From: an uncultured Granulosicoccaceae bacterium
GTDB lineage: Bacteria > Pseudomonadota > Gammaproteobacteria > Granulosicoccales > Granulosicoccaceae
Direction: 5' to 3'
Assembly: GCA_938003855.1 (NCBI GenBank)
Contig: CALKXD010000144.1
Span: forward strand, 1 to 64,000
Length of the DNA stretch: 64,000 bases
Within the stretch, counting starts at the first letter, position 1. Each line of letters begins with the position of its first letter. The translations under genes were made by a program, and so were the position numbers. The notes below the pieces were generated by a model. It saw only the letters and a program-made list of their open reading frames with translations. It was not told where the DNA came from and did no database searches. Positions 54,879 to 64,000 of the stretch are shown in pieces.

Positions 54879-56051
54879 CTAGCGTGTCAGTGCATAGCTT
54901 AGCGGCAGGGTGACAGCCGTCAGGCCGACCAGCGTCCACACAGTGGACTGCAGACCATAGAGGTCAGCGATGATACCCAGAGCCAGCGGCCCGACCACCG
55001 AGGCTGCACTGGCGAGTGTATAGATGACGGCATAGGCTCTTGAGGTTTTTTGTTCTTCTACCTGATCGGAAACTGCCCCGTAGCAAACCGTCGAGGAACC
55101 CTGTACAAACACACCGATCAATGGCAGCGCGATAAACATCCATTGCAGTGGGAGATACAACAGCGCGCTGATGCCGGTAATGGTCGCTATCTGCACCACG
55201 ATAAAAGTAAACCGGTCGCCAATTCGAGCCGCTAGAAAACCACCGGCAAGTTTGCCGGCTGTGCCGCCGAGCAGAGTCAGTACCACACCGCCGGCGGCGT
55301 GGCTGGCGCTGGCGCCTTGTTCGATCAGGACAAACGCTATGAAAGTGAGAAACCCGGCCTGCACGATGCTGTCGAGAAACACCATCGAGCCCAGTGCACC
55401 GAAGCGGCGGGGGTGGCGGATTCCCCATCCGCGGGTGACTTCGTCAGAGGTGCCGGCCGGGCTGTCGGCCGCTAAGTCAGCAGGCAACAGTCGCCAGATA
55501 AACAAGGCAAAAAGTATAGAGGTAATTGCCAGCAGCATGACGACGCTGTTCCACGCCAGGCCGGCGCCCATCAGCAGGCTGAAAGATCCGGCATAGAGGA
55601 GTTTGCCGACATCGCCGAACGCATTATAGGTGCCCAGGGATTTTCGTCGCAGTCCGTCTTGAAAGTGCTTAACGATCAGCGCTGACGACAACGAGTGCTG
55701 GAATGCTCCGCCGCAACCGGTCACCAGAAAAAACAGACAAACGGTGGAAAATAATACCGACTGACTCACCCCGACGAAGCCGATACCGGCGCACAGCAGG
55801 CCGAAGATCAGTAGTTTTTTTTCACCGAACCTTTCAGCCAGAAAGCCCGAGGGTATTTCCAGCAGCGAAGTGGCTGTGTTGTTGGCGGCCTTCAATAAAC
55901 CGACCTGGCTGTAGCTTAGCCCCAGGCTTTGCGCCAGTACCGGCAACAGCACAAACTGTACGGCAACCAGCCCGTCTTGAATGGCGTGAGCGCCGCAGGT
56001 GGCGACTAATGTTTGTAGTCGCGGCTTTGCCGTGTTGGCTGAGGTCTGCAT
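54879..56051 (-). CDS. MFS transporter next to nagA
   Basis: 390 residues, twelve predicted helices, GFLAERFGEKKLLIFG as the MFS loop. ATG follows immediately after the nagA TGA, so it is co-translated with nagA and nagK. This makes uptake of an amino sugar, or of a related compound, a reasonable inference, independent of the ABC importer encoded on the other strand. Confidence 0.85.
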   Translation of the reverse strand: MQTSANTAKPRLQTLVATCGAHAIQDGLVAVQFVLLPVLAQSLGLSYSQVGLLKAANNTATSLLEIPSGFLAERFGEKKLLIFGLLCAGIGFVGVSQSVLFSTVCLFFLVTGCGGAFQHSLSSALIVKHFQDGLRRKSLGTYNAFGDVGKLLYAGSFSLLMGAGLAWNSVVMLLAITSILFALFIWRLLPADLAADSPAGTSDEVTRGWGIRHPRRFGALGSMVFLDSIVQAGFLTFIAFVLIEQGASASHAAGGVVLTLLGGTAGKLAGGFLAARIGDRFTFIVVQIATITGISALLYLPLQWMFIALPLIGVFVQGSSTVCYGAVSDQVEEQKTSRAYAVIYTLASAASVVGPLALGIIADLYGLQSTVWTLVGLTAVTLPLSYALTR

Positions 56052-57230
56052 TCAGCAGGTGTGCTTAACAGATGAGTTGAAAACCGCTTCTCCGTTCTGC
56101 CAGATCTGCTGAATAGTCAGTGAGTCATCAAGGTGAATGACATTGGCGTAGGCACCACTGTGCAACACGCCCAGCGTGTCTGACGCGTTCAGGCAGCGGG
56201 CCGGATAGCATGATGCCATGCGCAGTACTTCGTGCGGGTCTATGCCGGCGTCGTTAATCAGGTAGCGAATCGCGGTGATCATGTCGAGGTCGGCACCTGC
56301 CAGTGTGCCATCGTCTAAAGTGAGCTTGCCGTGGTTGCGGGTTATGGTTCTTCCGTTCAGGGTAAATGACTTGAGATCGGTGCCGATGGTCGACATAGCG
56401 TCGGTGACTAAAAATATTCTGCCGTGGCCCTGCTTGGCGGCAATGGCGATTTTCATGGCGGTTTTATCGACATGGAAGCCATCGGCGATCAAACCCGCGA
56501 AGGTGTTGTCGCTGGCAAGCGCTGCACCCACCACCCCCGGTTGCCGGTGGCTGAGCGGGCTCATGGCGTTAAACAGGTGGGTGACGCAAGTAGCGCCCGC
56601 ATCCAGCGCCGCGAGTGCCTGGTCGCAGGTGGCATCGGTGTGGCCCAGGCTGACGACGATACCGGCGTTGGCGAGTGCGGAAATCTGCCCGGTGGTTACG
56701 GACCCGCTGGCAACCGTGACCATCAGATGCGGTAGCTGCTGTGCGGCAGACACCAGCAAGTCAAGATCGGAGGCGGTCATCGGTCTGATCAATGCCGGGT
56801 CGTGTGCGCCTTTTCTGGCGACATCAAGATGCGGTCCTTCCAGATGCAATCCGGCAAAACCCGGCACGCCGGTTCGGTGTGCTTCAATACCGGCGTCGAT
56901 GGCGGCTCGAGTGATCTCAGGGGTATCGGTAATGAGCGTGGCGAGCATGGCCGTGGTGCCGAACGGCAGATGGGCTGCGCACATGCGGGCAATGCCTGCC
57001 ACGGTTGGCTGATCATTAAACAGCACGCCACCGCCGCCATTGACCTGTAGGTCGACAAAACCCGGCACCAGCAGGCCGCCGTTCAGCGTAATGGTTTCGG
57101 CGTCGGGTAGCGCAGTTGGTGTTGCGGTGATATCAATCACCCGGCTGCCACGCACGATCAGGTCAGCGTGCGCATGATAAGTGTTGCCATCAAAGACCGG
57201 GCAGCCGGTGAAGCGTTTTGTATTAGTCAT
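56052..57230 (-). CDS. nagA: N-acetylglucosamine-6-phosphate deacetylase
   Basis: 392-residue amidohydrolase removing acetate from GlcNAc-6-P. Metal and catalytic residues: E131 (LHLEGPHLD), H197 (SLGHTDAT), H218 (THLFNAMSPL), D277 (VTDAMSTIG). DLQVNGGGGVLFND is typical of NagA. Starts 11 bp after nagK. Deaminase nagB, the next step, is not in the window. Confidence 0.95.
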   Translation of the reverse strand: MTNTKRFTGCPVFDGNTYHAHADLIVRGSRVIDITATPTALPDAETITLNGGLLVPGFVDLQVNGGGGVLFNDQPTVAGIARMCAAHLPFGTTAMLATLITDTPEITRAAIDAGIEAHRTGVPGFAGLHLEGPHLDVARKGAHDPALIRPMTASDLDLLVSAAQQLPHLMVTVASGSVTTGQISALANAGIVVSLGHTDATCDQALAALDAGATCVTHLFNAMSPLSHRQPGVVGAALASDNTFAGLIADGFHVDKTAMKIAIAAKQGHGRIFLVTDAMSTIGTDLKSFTLNGRTITRNHGKLTLDDGTLAGADLDMITAIRYLINDAGIDPHEVLRMASCYPARCLNASDTLGVLHSGAYANVIHLDDSLTIQQIWQNGEAVFNSSVKHTC

Positions 57231-57241
57231 TGGTGTGGTTT

Positions 57242-58108
57242 TCAGGCTGATGTATCGGCATAGCGCTCTATGGCTAGTTCGACCGCGCCGGTGACAGCCC
57301 CGGCGCGTGCTGGTATCAGGTGCCGGGTGAGGTCAGAGGCCAGCCAGGGAATATAGTGTTGCGCCAGACCCCCCAGCAGACTCAGGGGTTGGCGTGAGGC
57401 GGCGGGGACGGCGTGCAGGTATTGCTCAAGCTGTGTGACCGCAGACGTAACCATTGACACGGCGACCGGGTCCTGTCTGGCGGCAAACTCAAACACCAGC
57501 GGGGCGTAGCGGGCAAACCGGTCGGGCGTGGCGCTGTGCGCAAATTCCACCATGGCTTGCGGTGATCGATTAAATTGCATGAGCAGGTGTTCGGTCAGTG
57601 GCGAGTCCGGTTGCACGTTATCGTAGCTTAACAGGGAAAGCTCCAGTAACTGACGCCCGAGTTGTGCGCCACTGCCATGGTCGCTGATTTTTGCGCCCCA
57701 GCCACCGATGGTGTGAATGGAGCCGGTCTGACGATAAATAATCACCGACCCGGTGCCGAGGATCGCCACGGTTCCGTCACTGTTGCCGAGCGCCCCTTGC
57801 AAAGCGATGTTTGCATCAGTGGTCACGTGGCAATGGCGATAGGGCAGAGCGCTTTGCATGCGCGTTGCGTGGTCGTTGATGTTGGCCCCTGCCAGACCCA
57901 GCACGATCCCCTGTACCTGGCTGTGGTCGAGTCCGGCCGCGGTCAGTGCGTGGTTCACAGCAGTGACAATTGAATCCCGGGCATTGTTGAAGTCGGAGAC
58001 TATATTTGCCGGACCTGCCGTGCTGTGGCCGAGTGCATTACCCAGACTGTCGCAGACAAGAGCCCGGCAGCCGGTGCCGCCGCCGTCAACCCCGACAAAG
58101 ACAGTCAT
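57242..58108 (-). CDS. N-acetylglucosamine kinase (BadF/BadG family)
   Basis: 288-residue ASKHA-fold kinase: GVDGGGTGCRALV (phosphate 1), AILGTGSVIIY (phosphate 2) and GGWGAKISDHGSGAQLG, the sequence that marks GlcNAc/glucosamine kinases of this family. Phosphorylates free amino sugar to the 6-phosphate for nagA or, with MurNAc-derived sugar, for murQ. First gene of the minus-strand amino-sugar operon, divergent from murQ. Confidence 0.9.
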   Translation of the reverse strand: MTVFVGVDGGGTGCRALVCDSLGNALGHSTAGPANIVSDFNNARDSIVTAVNHALTAAGLDHSQVQGIVLGLAGANINDHATRMQSALPYRHCHVTTDANIALQGALGNSDGTVAILGTGSVIIYRQTGSIHTIGGWGAKISDHGSGAQLGRQLLELSLLSYDNVQPDSPLTEHLLMQFNRSPQAMVEFAHSATPDRFARYAPLVFEFAARQDPVAVSMVTSAVTQLEQYLHAVPAASRQPLSLLGGLAQHYIPWLASDLTRHLIPARAGAVTGAVELAIERYADTSA

Positions 58109-58134
58109 TTAAACGGCTCATGAAAATTACTCCT

Positions 58135-58144
58135 GATTGCAATC
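58135..58144. promoter_or_regulatory. dyad in the nagK-murQ divergent region
   Basis: GATTGCAATC is a perfect 10-bp palindrome in the 137-bp spacer between the two amino-sugar operons. It may be an operator. Only the palindrome is seen. Confidence 0.3.
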
Positions 58145-58245
58145 GTGACTATCGCATGCCTGCACCCGTGGCGAAAGCACAGAAAGTGTTTGCCGGGCTG
58201 CGGTAACTGTTATTTAATGGGGACCGCCTGCGGTGAGCGCACCCG

Positions 58246-59136
58246 ATGGAAACTGAGTCTCGAAACCGGCTGTCTGAAGGAATAGACACCTTTGAAACCG
58301 AAGACGTGTTGCGCGTACTGCATGGTTGCCAGGTAGCAGCGGCGAACAGCGTCGGCGATGCGGTGGGCAGCATAGCGGCTGCGGTCGATTTACTGGTGAA
58401 CACGGTCGAGGCCGATGGTAGACTGGTGTATATCGGTGCGGGAAGTTCGGCCACTATGGCATTGTCTGATGCGCTTGAGCTCCCCGGCACTTTTGGTTTC
58501 GATACCCGCAAAATTGTCATACTTATTGCCGGCGGCACCGAAACTCTGACGGCAATGACCGGCAATCCGGACGACAATATAAGCCAGGCGCAACAGCATG
58601 TGAGCGATGCTCGAATCACCCCCGATGACTGCATTGTGAGTTTGTCCGCCAGCGGCAACACTGTCTATACCGTAGCCGCGACTGCGGCGGCAAAAGCGGC
58701 TGGCGCCAGTGTCATCGGCATTGCCAATAACAAAAACGCGCAACTATTCCAGCACGCTGATGTAGCGATCCACCTTGCCACTGCGCCTGAAGCTGTCGCG
58801 GGTTCTACCCGTATGGGGGCGGCGACCGCACAGAAAATCACGCTTAATATGCTGTCTACGGCAATGGCCGTGCGACTGGGTCATGTGCACGACGGCTACA
58901 TGGTGAATCTGGTCGCCGATAATCGCAAACTGAAAGACCGGGCTCGACGGATTGTGGTGGCCATTGCCGGTGGTGACGAAAAATCGGCTGATGTCTCTCT
59001 GCGGCAGGCGCAGGGCGTTCTGCCAATTGCCGTATTGTTGTCGAGCGGGTGTAATAATGTGGCTGATGCAAGGGATATTCTTGCACGGAACAATGGAAAA
59101 TTGAGACCATCACTAGAGGCGCTGCGGCGACGCTAG
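58246..59136 (+). CDS. murQ: N-acetylmuramic acid 6-phosphate etherase
   Basis: 296-residue SIS-domain enzyme cleaving the lactyl ether of MurNAc-6-P to GlcNAc-6-P plus lactate, which then feeds nagA. ESRNRLSEGIDTFETEDVLRVL is the family opening. The phosphate-binding loop reads YIGAGSSATMALSDALELPGTFG instead of the more usual GTSGRLGVLDASECPPTFG, but the glutamate before PGTFG is kept. A second conserved block is GSTRMGAATAQKITLNMLSTA. GGTGAG lies 10 bp before the ATG. Confidence 0.92.
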   Translation: METESRNRLSEGIDTFETEDVLRVLHGCQVAAANSVGDAVGSIAAAVDLLVNTVEADGRLVYIGAGSSATMALSDALELPGTFGFDTRKIVILIAGGTETLTAMTGNPDDNISQAQQHVSDARITPDDCIVSLSASGNTVYTVAATAAAKAAGASVIGIANNKNAQLFQHADVAIHLATAPEAVAGSTRMGAATAQKITLNMLSTAMAVRLGHVHDGYMVNLVADNRKLKDRARRIVVAIAGGDEKSADVSLRQAQGVLPIAVLLSSGCNNVADARDILARNNGKLRPSLEALRRR

Positions 59137-59187
59137 TGTATTGAGCACAACCGGTCACTGAGTGGCCTGACTTTATCTGGAGAGGAA

Positions 59188-60444
59188 ATGAAACACGTAT
59201 TTACAAAATCACTGTTACTGACGTCAATGGTTGCGGCGGCCGGTCTGGTGCAGGCTGAAGACGTCACACTGACCATCGAAAGCTGGCGCAACGACGATCT
59301 GACCATCTGGCAGGACACTATCATTCCAGCGTTCGAGGCAGAGAACCCCGGTATCAAGGTTGAGTTTACGCCTTCGGCACCGGCAGAATACAACGCCGCG
59401 TTGAATTCGAAGCTTGAAGCGGGCTCAGCCGGTGACCTGATTACCTGCCGTCCGTTCGATGCGTCACTGAGCCTTTACGATGACGGCCATCTGGCGCCGG
59501 TGCAGGATCTCGACGGTATGAAGAACTTTTCCAGTGTGGCTAAGTCCGGCTGGAGTACCGACGATGCCTCGGTCACGTTCTGCGTGCCGATGGCCTCGGT
59601 TATTCACGGGTTTATCTATAACGCTGATGCCTTTGAAGAAGTCGGCGTCGCTGTACCGACGACCGAAGCCGAGTTTTTTGCCGCGCTGGACAAAATTAAA
59701 GCAGATGGCAATTACCTGCCTATGGCAATGGGCACCAATGATCAGTGGGAAGCGGCCACCATGGGCTACAACAACATTGGTCCTAACTACTGGAAAGGCG
59801 AAGAAGGTCGGCTGGCGTTAATTAAGGGTGAGCAGAAACTAACGGATGAAGGCTGGGTTGCCCCCTACCGACAACTGGCAAAATGGAAAGACTATCTGGG
59901 TGACGGCTTTGAAGCGCAGACCTACCCTGACAGCCAGAATCTGTTTACGCTTGGGCGTGCCGCCATCTATCCTGCCGGTTCCTGGGAGATATCTGGTTTT
60001 AATGCACAGGCCGAATTTAAAATGGGTGCTTTTAACCCGCCAGTGATGAATGCCGGTGACGAATGCTATATCTCCGATCACACAGATATCGCGCTTGGTA
60101 TGAACACCAAATCGGAAAACCCGGAAGCCGCTAAAACCTTCCTGAACTGGGTGGGTTCTGCTGCGTTCGCTGATCTCTACGCAAACGCCTTACCGGGCTT
60201 TTTCTCACTCTCTGACCACGATGTGAAAATGGCTGACCCGCTGGCACAGGAATTTGTCTCATGGCGTAGCAAGTGTAAATCATCAATCCGCTCCACCTAT
60301 CAGATCCTGTCGCGCGGCGAGCCGAACCTGGAAAACGATACCTGGAATGCTTCGGTTGCCGCGATAAAAGGCACTGAAACAGCAGAAGAAGTCAGTGCCC
60401 GTCTGCAAAAAGGCCTGGCCTCCTGGTACAAGCCGCAGATGTAA
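59188..60444 (+). CDS. CUT1 ABC transporter binding protein (amino-sugar island)
   Basis: 418 residues behind TGGAGAGGAA. Signal peptide MKHVFTKSLLLTSMVAAAGLVQA, then DVTLTIESWRNDDLTIWQDTIIPAFEAENPGIKVEF. Periplasmic receptor. Cluster context (nagK, nagA, murQ) suggests GlcNAc, chitobiose, MurNAc or a related sugar; the ligand cannot be fixed from sequence. Confidence 0.92.
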   Translation: MKHVFTKSLLLTSMVAAAGLVQAEDVTLTIESWRNDDLTIWQDTIIPAFEAENPGIKVEFTPSAPAEYNAALNSKLEAGSAGDLITCRPFDASLSLYDDGHLAPVQDLDGMKNFSSVAKSGWSTDDASVTFCVPMASVIHGFIYNADAFEEVGVAVPTTEAEFFAALDKIKADGNYLPMAMGTNDQWEAATMGYNNIGPNYWKGEEGRLALIKGEQKLTDEGWVAPYRQLAKWKDYLGDGFEAQTYPDSQNLFTLGRAAIYPAGSWEISGFNAQAEFKMGAFNPPVMNAGDECYISDHTDIALGMNTKSENPEAAKTFLNWVGSAAFADLYANALPGFFSLSDHDVKMADPLAQEFVSWRSKCKSSIRSTYQILSRGEPNLENDTWNASVAAIKGTETAEEVSARLQKGLASWYKPQM

Positions 60445-60477
60445 CGGCCGCGGCTCCGGGTGACCGGCGCCACTGGT

Positions 60478-60515
60478 AAAGGGTGGGTGGTGATGTGCTG
60501 CCCATCTTTATTTTC
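60478..60515 (+). promoter_or_regulatory. terminator-like stem-loop between binding-protein and permease genes
   Basis: AAAGGGTGGG (60478-60487) pairs with CCCATCTTT (60501-60509) with one bulge and one G.U pair across a 13-nt loop, followed by ATTTTC. It could attenuate transcription into the permease genes, leaving more binding-protein mRNA. Confidence 0.45.
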
Positions 60516-60539
60516 TACACGCTAAACCCGGGGTTGTGA

Positions 60540-61466
60540 GTGGCGCAAGTCGACGAAAAAAAACCACGCCGCTGGCACATTGCGGTGTTTCTGGCGCCGG
60601 CCGTGCTGGTCTATACGGCGATCATGATCCTGCCGTTGTTCGGGACCTTGCAGTTATCGTTGTTTAAGGAGATAGACAACAACCAGGTGTTTGTGGGGCT
60701 GCAGAATTTCCGGACCCTGTTTGGCGATGAGCGCTGGGCGGCAAGCTTCTGGAACGCACTGCAGAACAACACGGTGTTTTTTATCATCCATATGCTGGTG
60801 CAAAACCCGATTGGTATTCTGCTGGCCGCCTTGCTCAGCAGTCCTAAACTGCGGCTCCGGTCATTTTATCGCACCGCTATATTTATCCCGACAATTTTAT
60901 CTTTTGTTATTGTCGGCTTTGCCTGGAAGCTGATTTTAAGCCCGATCTGGGGTATCGCCCCCGACCTGTTGCAGATGGTCGGGCTCAAGAGTCTGTTTGC
61001 ACCGTGGCTTGGCAAGGAGCAATACGCACTGGTGACACTGAGCCTGATCTCGGTCTGGCAGTTTGTCGGAATTCCAATGATGCTGATCTATGCCGCTCTG
61101 CTGTCTATTCCTGACGAAGTCATCGAAGCCGCAGAGTGCGATGGTATCACTGGCTTTTCACAGTTCTGGAAAATTCAGTTGCCGCTGATTCTACCGTCTA
61201 TCGGAATTATTTCGGTGTTGACCTTTGTCGGAAACTTCAACGCCTTTGATCTGATCTATACCGCTCAGGGAGCGCTGGCCGGACCAAACTACAGTACCGA
61301 TGTGCTGGGCACGTTGCTGTATCGGACCTTTTTTGGTTTTCAGCTGCAACTGGGTGACCCCAACATGGGCTCGGCAATTGCCACCGCCATGTTTCTGGTG
61401 ATCCTGATCGGGGTATGCATTTATCTGTTTGGCATTCAAACGCGCCTGCGGCGCTATCAGTTTTAA
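60540..61466 (+). CDS. CUT1 ABC transporter permease (MalF-like), amino-sugar island
   Basis: 308 residues from GTG 60540. Six predicted helices. EAA loop EAAECDGITGFSQFWKIQLPLILPS. FNAFDLIYTAQGALAGPNYSTDVLGTLLYRTFF matches CUT1 permeases of the MsmF/chitobiose group. Only 3 bp before the next permease gene. Confidence 0.9.
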   Translation: MAQVDEKKPRRWHIAVFLAPAVLVYTAIMILPLFGTLQLSLFKEIDNNQVFVGLQNFRTLFGDERWAASFWNALQNNTVFFIIHMLVQNPIGILLAALLSSPKLRLRSFYRTAIFIPTILSFVIVGFAWKLILSPIWGIAPDLLQMVGLKSLFAPWLGKEQYALVTLSLISVWQFVGIPMMLIYAALLSIPDEVIEAAECDGITGFSQFWKIQLPLILPSIGIISVLTFVGNFNAFDLIYTAQGALAGPNYSTDVLGTLLYRTFFGFQLQLGDPNMGSAIATAMFLVILIGVCIYLFGIQTRLRRYQF

Positions 61467-61469
61467 ACG

Positions 61470-62309
61470 ATGAATCACTCATCTGCATCATTCGGCCGAT
61501 CAGTGGCGGCGCACAGTATCCTGTTGCTATACACCGTGATTGCCTTGTTCCCGGTGTTTGTTATCGTGATCAATTCTTTCAAGTCGCGCAAAGCGATATT
61601 TCGCTCGCCGTTGTCATTGCCCGATGAACAGACTTTCAGTTTGATTGGCTACCAGACCGTGTTAAAGCAGGGCGACTTCTTCCTTTATTTCCAGAACAGT
61701 CTGACGGTTACCGTGATGTCGTTGTTTCTGGTGCTGCTGTTTGGTGCAATGGCAGCGTTTGCTTTGTCTGAGTATCGATTTAAAGGCAACTCGCTAATGG
61801 GTCTGTATCTGGCGCTTGGCATCATGATACCTATCCGTCTGGGTACCGTGGCAATACTGAAGCTGATGGTGGCCAGTGGTCTGGTCAATACCCTGACGGC
61901 TTTAATTCTGGTGTACACCGCTCAGGGGCTGCCGCTTGCAGTGTTTATATTGTCCGAGTTCATGCGCAATGTGTCCGATGATTTAAAAAATGCCGGTCGT
62001 ATAGACGGGCTGAGTGAGTACCGTATATTTTTTCGTCTGGTATTGCCGCTGGTGCGCCCGGCTATGGCGACGGTGGCGGTTTTTACCATGATCCCGATCT
62101 GGAATGACCTGTGGTTCCCGCTGATACTCGCGCCGGCGGAAGAAACCAAAACGGTCACGCTGGGTGCACAGGTGTTTATCGGGCAGTTTGTCACCAACTG
62201 GAACGCGGTACTTGCGGCGTTATCATTGGCGATTGTTCCTGTTCTTGTTTTATATCTGATATTTTCACGTCAACTGATCAGAGGTATCACTGCAGGAGCT
62301 GTCAAGTGA
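61470..62309 (+). CDS. CUT1 ABC transporter permease (MalG-like), amino-sugar island
   Basis: 279 residues. Six predicted helices, EAA loop NAGRIDGLSEYRIFFRLVLPLVRPA, C-terminus RGITAGAVK. Overlaps the following oxidoreductase gene by 4 bp (GTGA). Partner of the preceding permease. Confidence 0.92.
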   Translation: MNHSSASFGRSVAAHSILLLYTVIALFPVFVIVINSFKSRKAIFRSPLSLPDEQTFSLIGYQTVLKQGDFFLYFQNSLTVTVMSLFLVLLFGAMAAFALSEYRFKGNSLMGLYLALGIMIPIRLGTVAILKLMVASGLVNTLTALILVYTAQGLPLAVFILSEFMRNVSDDLKNAGRIDGLSEYRIFFRLVLPLVRPAMATVAVFTMIPIWNDLWFPLILAPAEETKTVTLGAQVFIGQFVTNWNAVLAALSLAIVPVLVLYLIFSRQLIRGITAGAVK

Positions 62310-63382
62310 GCGATAAAGCAATACGTGTACTGGTCGCCGGACTCGGTAACATGGGCTTAAGTCATGCAAAGGCCTATCACAATAATCCCGCCTATGAGAT
62401 TGTCGGGCTGGTTAATCGCTCCCCGGTCGACTTACCGCAGGAACTCAAGTCTTATCCGTTTCACGATGATTTTTTAACAGCACTGGCAGAAATCGGACCT
62501 GACCTGGCGTCTATAAATACCTATTCCGATACCCACGCTGACTATGCTATTGCCGCCATGCAGGCAGGTGCGCATGTGTTTCTGGAGAAACCCATTGCCA
62601 CCACTGTAGAAGACGCCGAGCGGGTGGTCGCCTGCGCGCTGCAGCATAAACGCAAGCTCGTTGTTGGTTATATACTGCGGCATCATCCATCGTGGATAGC
62701 CTTCATTGAGCAGGCGCGTGCGCTGGGTGGTCCCTATGTGTTCCGGCTTAATCTGAATCAGCAGTCGTCAGGGCCGGAGTGGCTGACACACAAGAGCCTG
62801 CTCGACAGCACGTCCCCGATTGTTGATTGTGGCGTGCACTACGTTGATGTGATGTGTCAGATCACTGATGCCAAACCGTTGAAAGTACATGGCATGGGTG
62901 TGCGGCTTAGTTATGAAATTGCCGATGATATGTACAACTATGGGCATTTTCAGGTGTTGTTTGATGATGGCTCGGTGGGTTGGTACGAAGCCGGATGGGG
63001 GCCGATGATGTCGGAGACGGCTTTTTTTGTGAAAGATATTGTCTCTCCCAATGGCAGCGTATCTATAGTGATGGAGGACGGTGCTAAATCAGCCGATATA
63101 GAATCACACACCAAAACCTCTACCATCCGTGTGCATCGCAGTGCCACAGATGCGTCTGGCAACTTTTGTGATGATGATATTGACCATACGATGGATGAAG
63201 AGCCGGATCATCAGCGTCTGTGTGATCGTGAGCAACAGTATGTCGCTATTGCTATTCGCGACAATCTCGATCTAACCCGGCATATGCACGATGCTGTCGC
63301 CTCGCTGCGCATTTGTCTGGCGGCCGATGAAAGCGTGCGTAGCGGCTCCGAAGTCTGGCTCAGTCAACAGGATATCGCCTAG
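62306..63382 (+). CDS. Gfo/Idh/MocA family oxidoreductase, amino-sugar island
   Basis: 358 residues from GTG 62306 ([24 protein letters not shown]), overlapping the permease stop; a longer frame from 62111 would lie inside the permease gene. Rossmann motif [10 protein letters not shown], catalytic lysine in LEKPIA, and the substrate-side [12 protein letters not shown]. Probably acts on the imported sugar or a derivative. Stop and the next GTG share one base (TAGTG), showing tight operon packing. Confidence 0.88.
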   Translation: MSDKAIRVLVAGLGNMGLSHAKAYHNNPAYEIVGLVNRSPVDLPQELKSYPFHDDFLTALAEIGPDLASINTYSDTHADYAIAAMQAGAHVFLEKPIATTVEDAERVVACALQHKRKLVVGYILRHHPSWIAFIEQARALGGPYVFRLNLNQQSSGPEWLTHKSLLDSTSPIVDCGVHYVDVMCQITDAKPLKVHGMGVRLSYEIADDMYNYGHFQVLFDDGSVGWYEAGWGPMMSETAFFVKDIVSPNGSVSIVMEDGAKSADIESHTKTSTIRVHRSATDASGNFCDDDIDHTMDEEPDHQRLCDREQQYVAIAIRDNLDLTRHMHDAVASLRICLAADESVRSGSEVWLSQQDIA

Positions 63383-64000
63383 TGGCCTCTCTGCAACTCC
63401 GTGGTATTGGTAAATCGTTTGGTCCGGTAGAGGTATTGAAAGATATCAATTTATCGGTTGATGACGGCGAGTTTGTGGTGTTTGTGGGGCCGTCCGGGTG
63501 CGGGAAGTCCACGTTACTCCGAATCATCGCCGGTCTGGAAGACGCCAGTGCCGGTTCCGTGTTAATTGACGGGGACACCGTCAATGCGCGCACACCGACC
63601 GAGCGCGGTATCGCTATGGTGTTCCAGACCTATGCTTTGTATCCGCATCTGACGGTTCGCAACAACATGAGTCTGGGATTAAAGCAGGCCGGCACGCCAA
63701 AGCCTGAGATCACTGAGCGTGTGGCGAAAGCCAGTGCCATGCTGTCACTGGATGAATACCTCGACCGACGCCCGGCGGAGCTCTCGGGTGGTCAGCGTCA
63801 GCGCGTTGCTATCGGGCGTGCGATTGTGCGTGAGCCAACGTTGTTTCTGTTTGATGAGCCACTGTCTAATCTGGATGCTGCGTTGCGTGTAAACACGCGG
63901 CTGGAAATAGCTATCCTGCGGCGCAAGCTCAGCGCCACTATGGTGTATGTCACCCACGATCAAACCGAAGCGATGACGCTGGCGGACCGCATTGTGGTAT
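63382..64000 (+). CDS. sugar ABC transporter ATP-binding protein (UgpC/MsmK type), truncated by the window end
   Basis: Partial frame from GTG 63382, first base shared with the preceding TAG stop. The 206 codons present encode Walker [21 protein letters not shown], signature LSGGQRQR, Walker B LFLFDEP, and the H-loop [10 protein letters not shown]; the TOBE domain lies beyond the edge. Completes the amino-sugar importer with the two permeases and binding protein upstream. Confidence 0.92.
   Translation, partial: MASLQLRGIGKSFGPVEVLKDINLSVDDGEFVVFVGPSGCGKSTLLRIIAGLEDASAGSVLIDGDTVNARTPTERGIAMVFQTYALYPHLTVRNNMSLGLKQAGTPKPEITERVAKASAMLSLDEYLDRRPAELSGGQRQRVAIGRAIVREPTLFLFDEPLSNLDAALRVNTRLEIAILRRKLSATMVYVTHDQTEAMTLADRIVV

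Overview
The window reads as chromosomal DNA of a free-living, probably marine, gammaproteobacterium: moderately GC-rich, densely coding, with Pseudomonas-like type IV pilus minor pilins (fimT/pilV/pilW/pilX/pilE plus pilY1), a Gts-like glucose/mannose-type ABC importer, PsuKG, an ABC-F protein and several CUT1 sugar importers. The organism assignment is inference from gene families only. No rRNA, tRNA, CRISPR array, transposase or phage gene was seen.

Layout. 0.1-8.6 kb: aminotransferase and EamA transporter (divergent), a tandem Lin0512 pair, a 2OG-Fe(II) oxygenase, an MFS transporter, the pseudouridine catabolic pair psuK-psuG, a 42-bp tandem repeat cluster, and a second EamA transporter. 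8.9-11.2 kb: a small exported TPR protein and an NAD-dependent epimerase-like gene, separated by about 1 kb that is not unique DNA but about five decayed tandem copies of the TPR-gene tail, the spacer and the epimerase-gene head. 11.5-23.0 kb: a galactoside island on the minus strand (alpha-galactosidase GH36, galK, galT, beta-galactosidase GH42, substrate-binding protein, two permeases) with its ATPase gene transcribed divergently. A 222-bp MITE-like structured repeat lies between the binding-protein and permease genes, and a second copy lies at the end of the operon. 23.2-27.5 kb: EAL-HDOD protein, membrane-anchored LuxR-type regulator, di-haem peroxidase-like lipoprotein, TauD-type dioxygenase. 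27.6-35 kb: pilY1 divergent from five minor-pilin genes. 35-39 kb: agmatinase-like, ABC-F, VF530, glyoxalase I.

39.1-50.7 kb: a LacI-controlled glycan island (regulator, binding protein, two permeases, ATPase, TIM-barrel isomerase, Gfo/Idh oxidoreductase, GH43, GH2 beta-mannosidase-like) with a perfect 16-bp LacI-type operator just downstream of a sigma70-like promoter. 50.9-54.8 kb: riboflavin synthase, GNAT, APH-like kinase, small Tat-exported protein, JmjC-type cupin. 54.9-64 kb: an amino-sugar island, with nagK-nagA-MFS on the minus strand and murQ plus a CUT1 importer and Gfo/Idh on the plus strand, running off the window inside an ATPase gene.

Overall, three glycan-import modules share one logic: periplasmic binding protein, two permeases, MsmK/UgpC-type ATPase, and cytoplasmic hydrolases or sugar kinases feeding central metabolism. 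In all three the binding-protein gene is separated from the first permease gene by a spacer able to form a stem-loop, consistent with differential expression within the operon. The least ordinary structures are the decayed tandem array at 9.3-10.4 kb and the MITE-like repeat whose outer arms differ between copies yet stay self-complementary within each copy.
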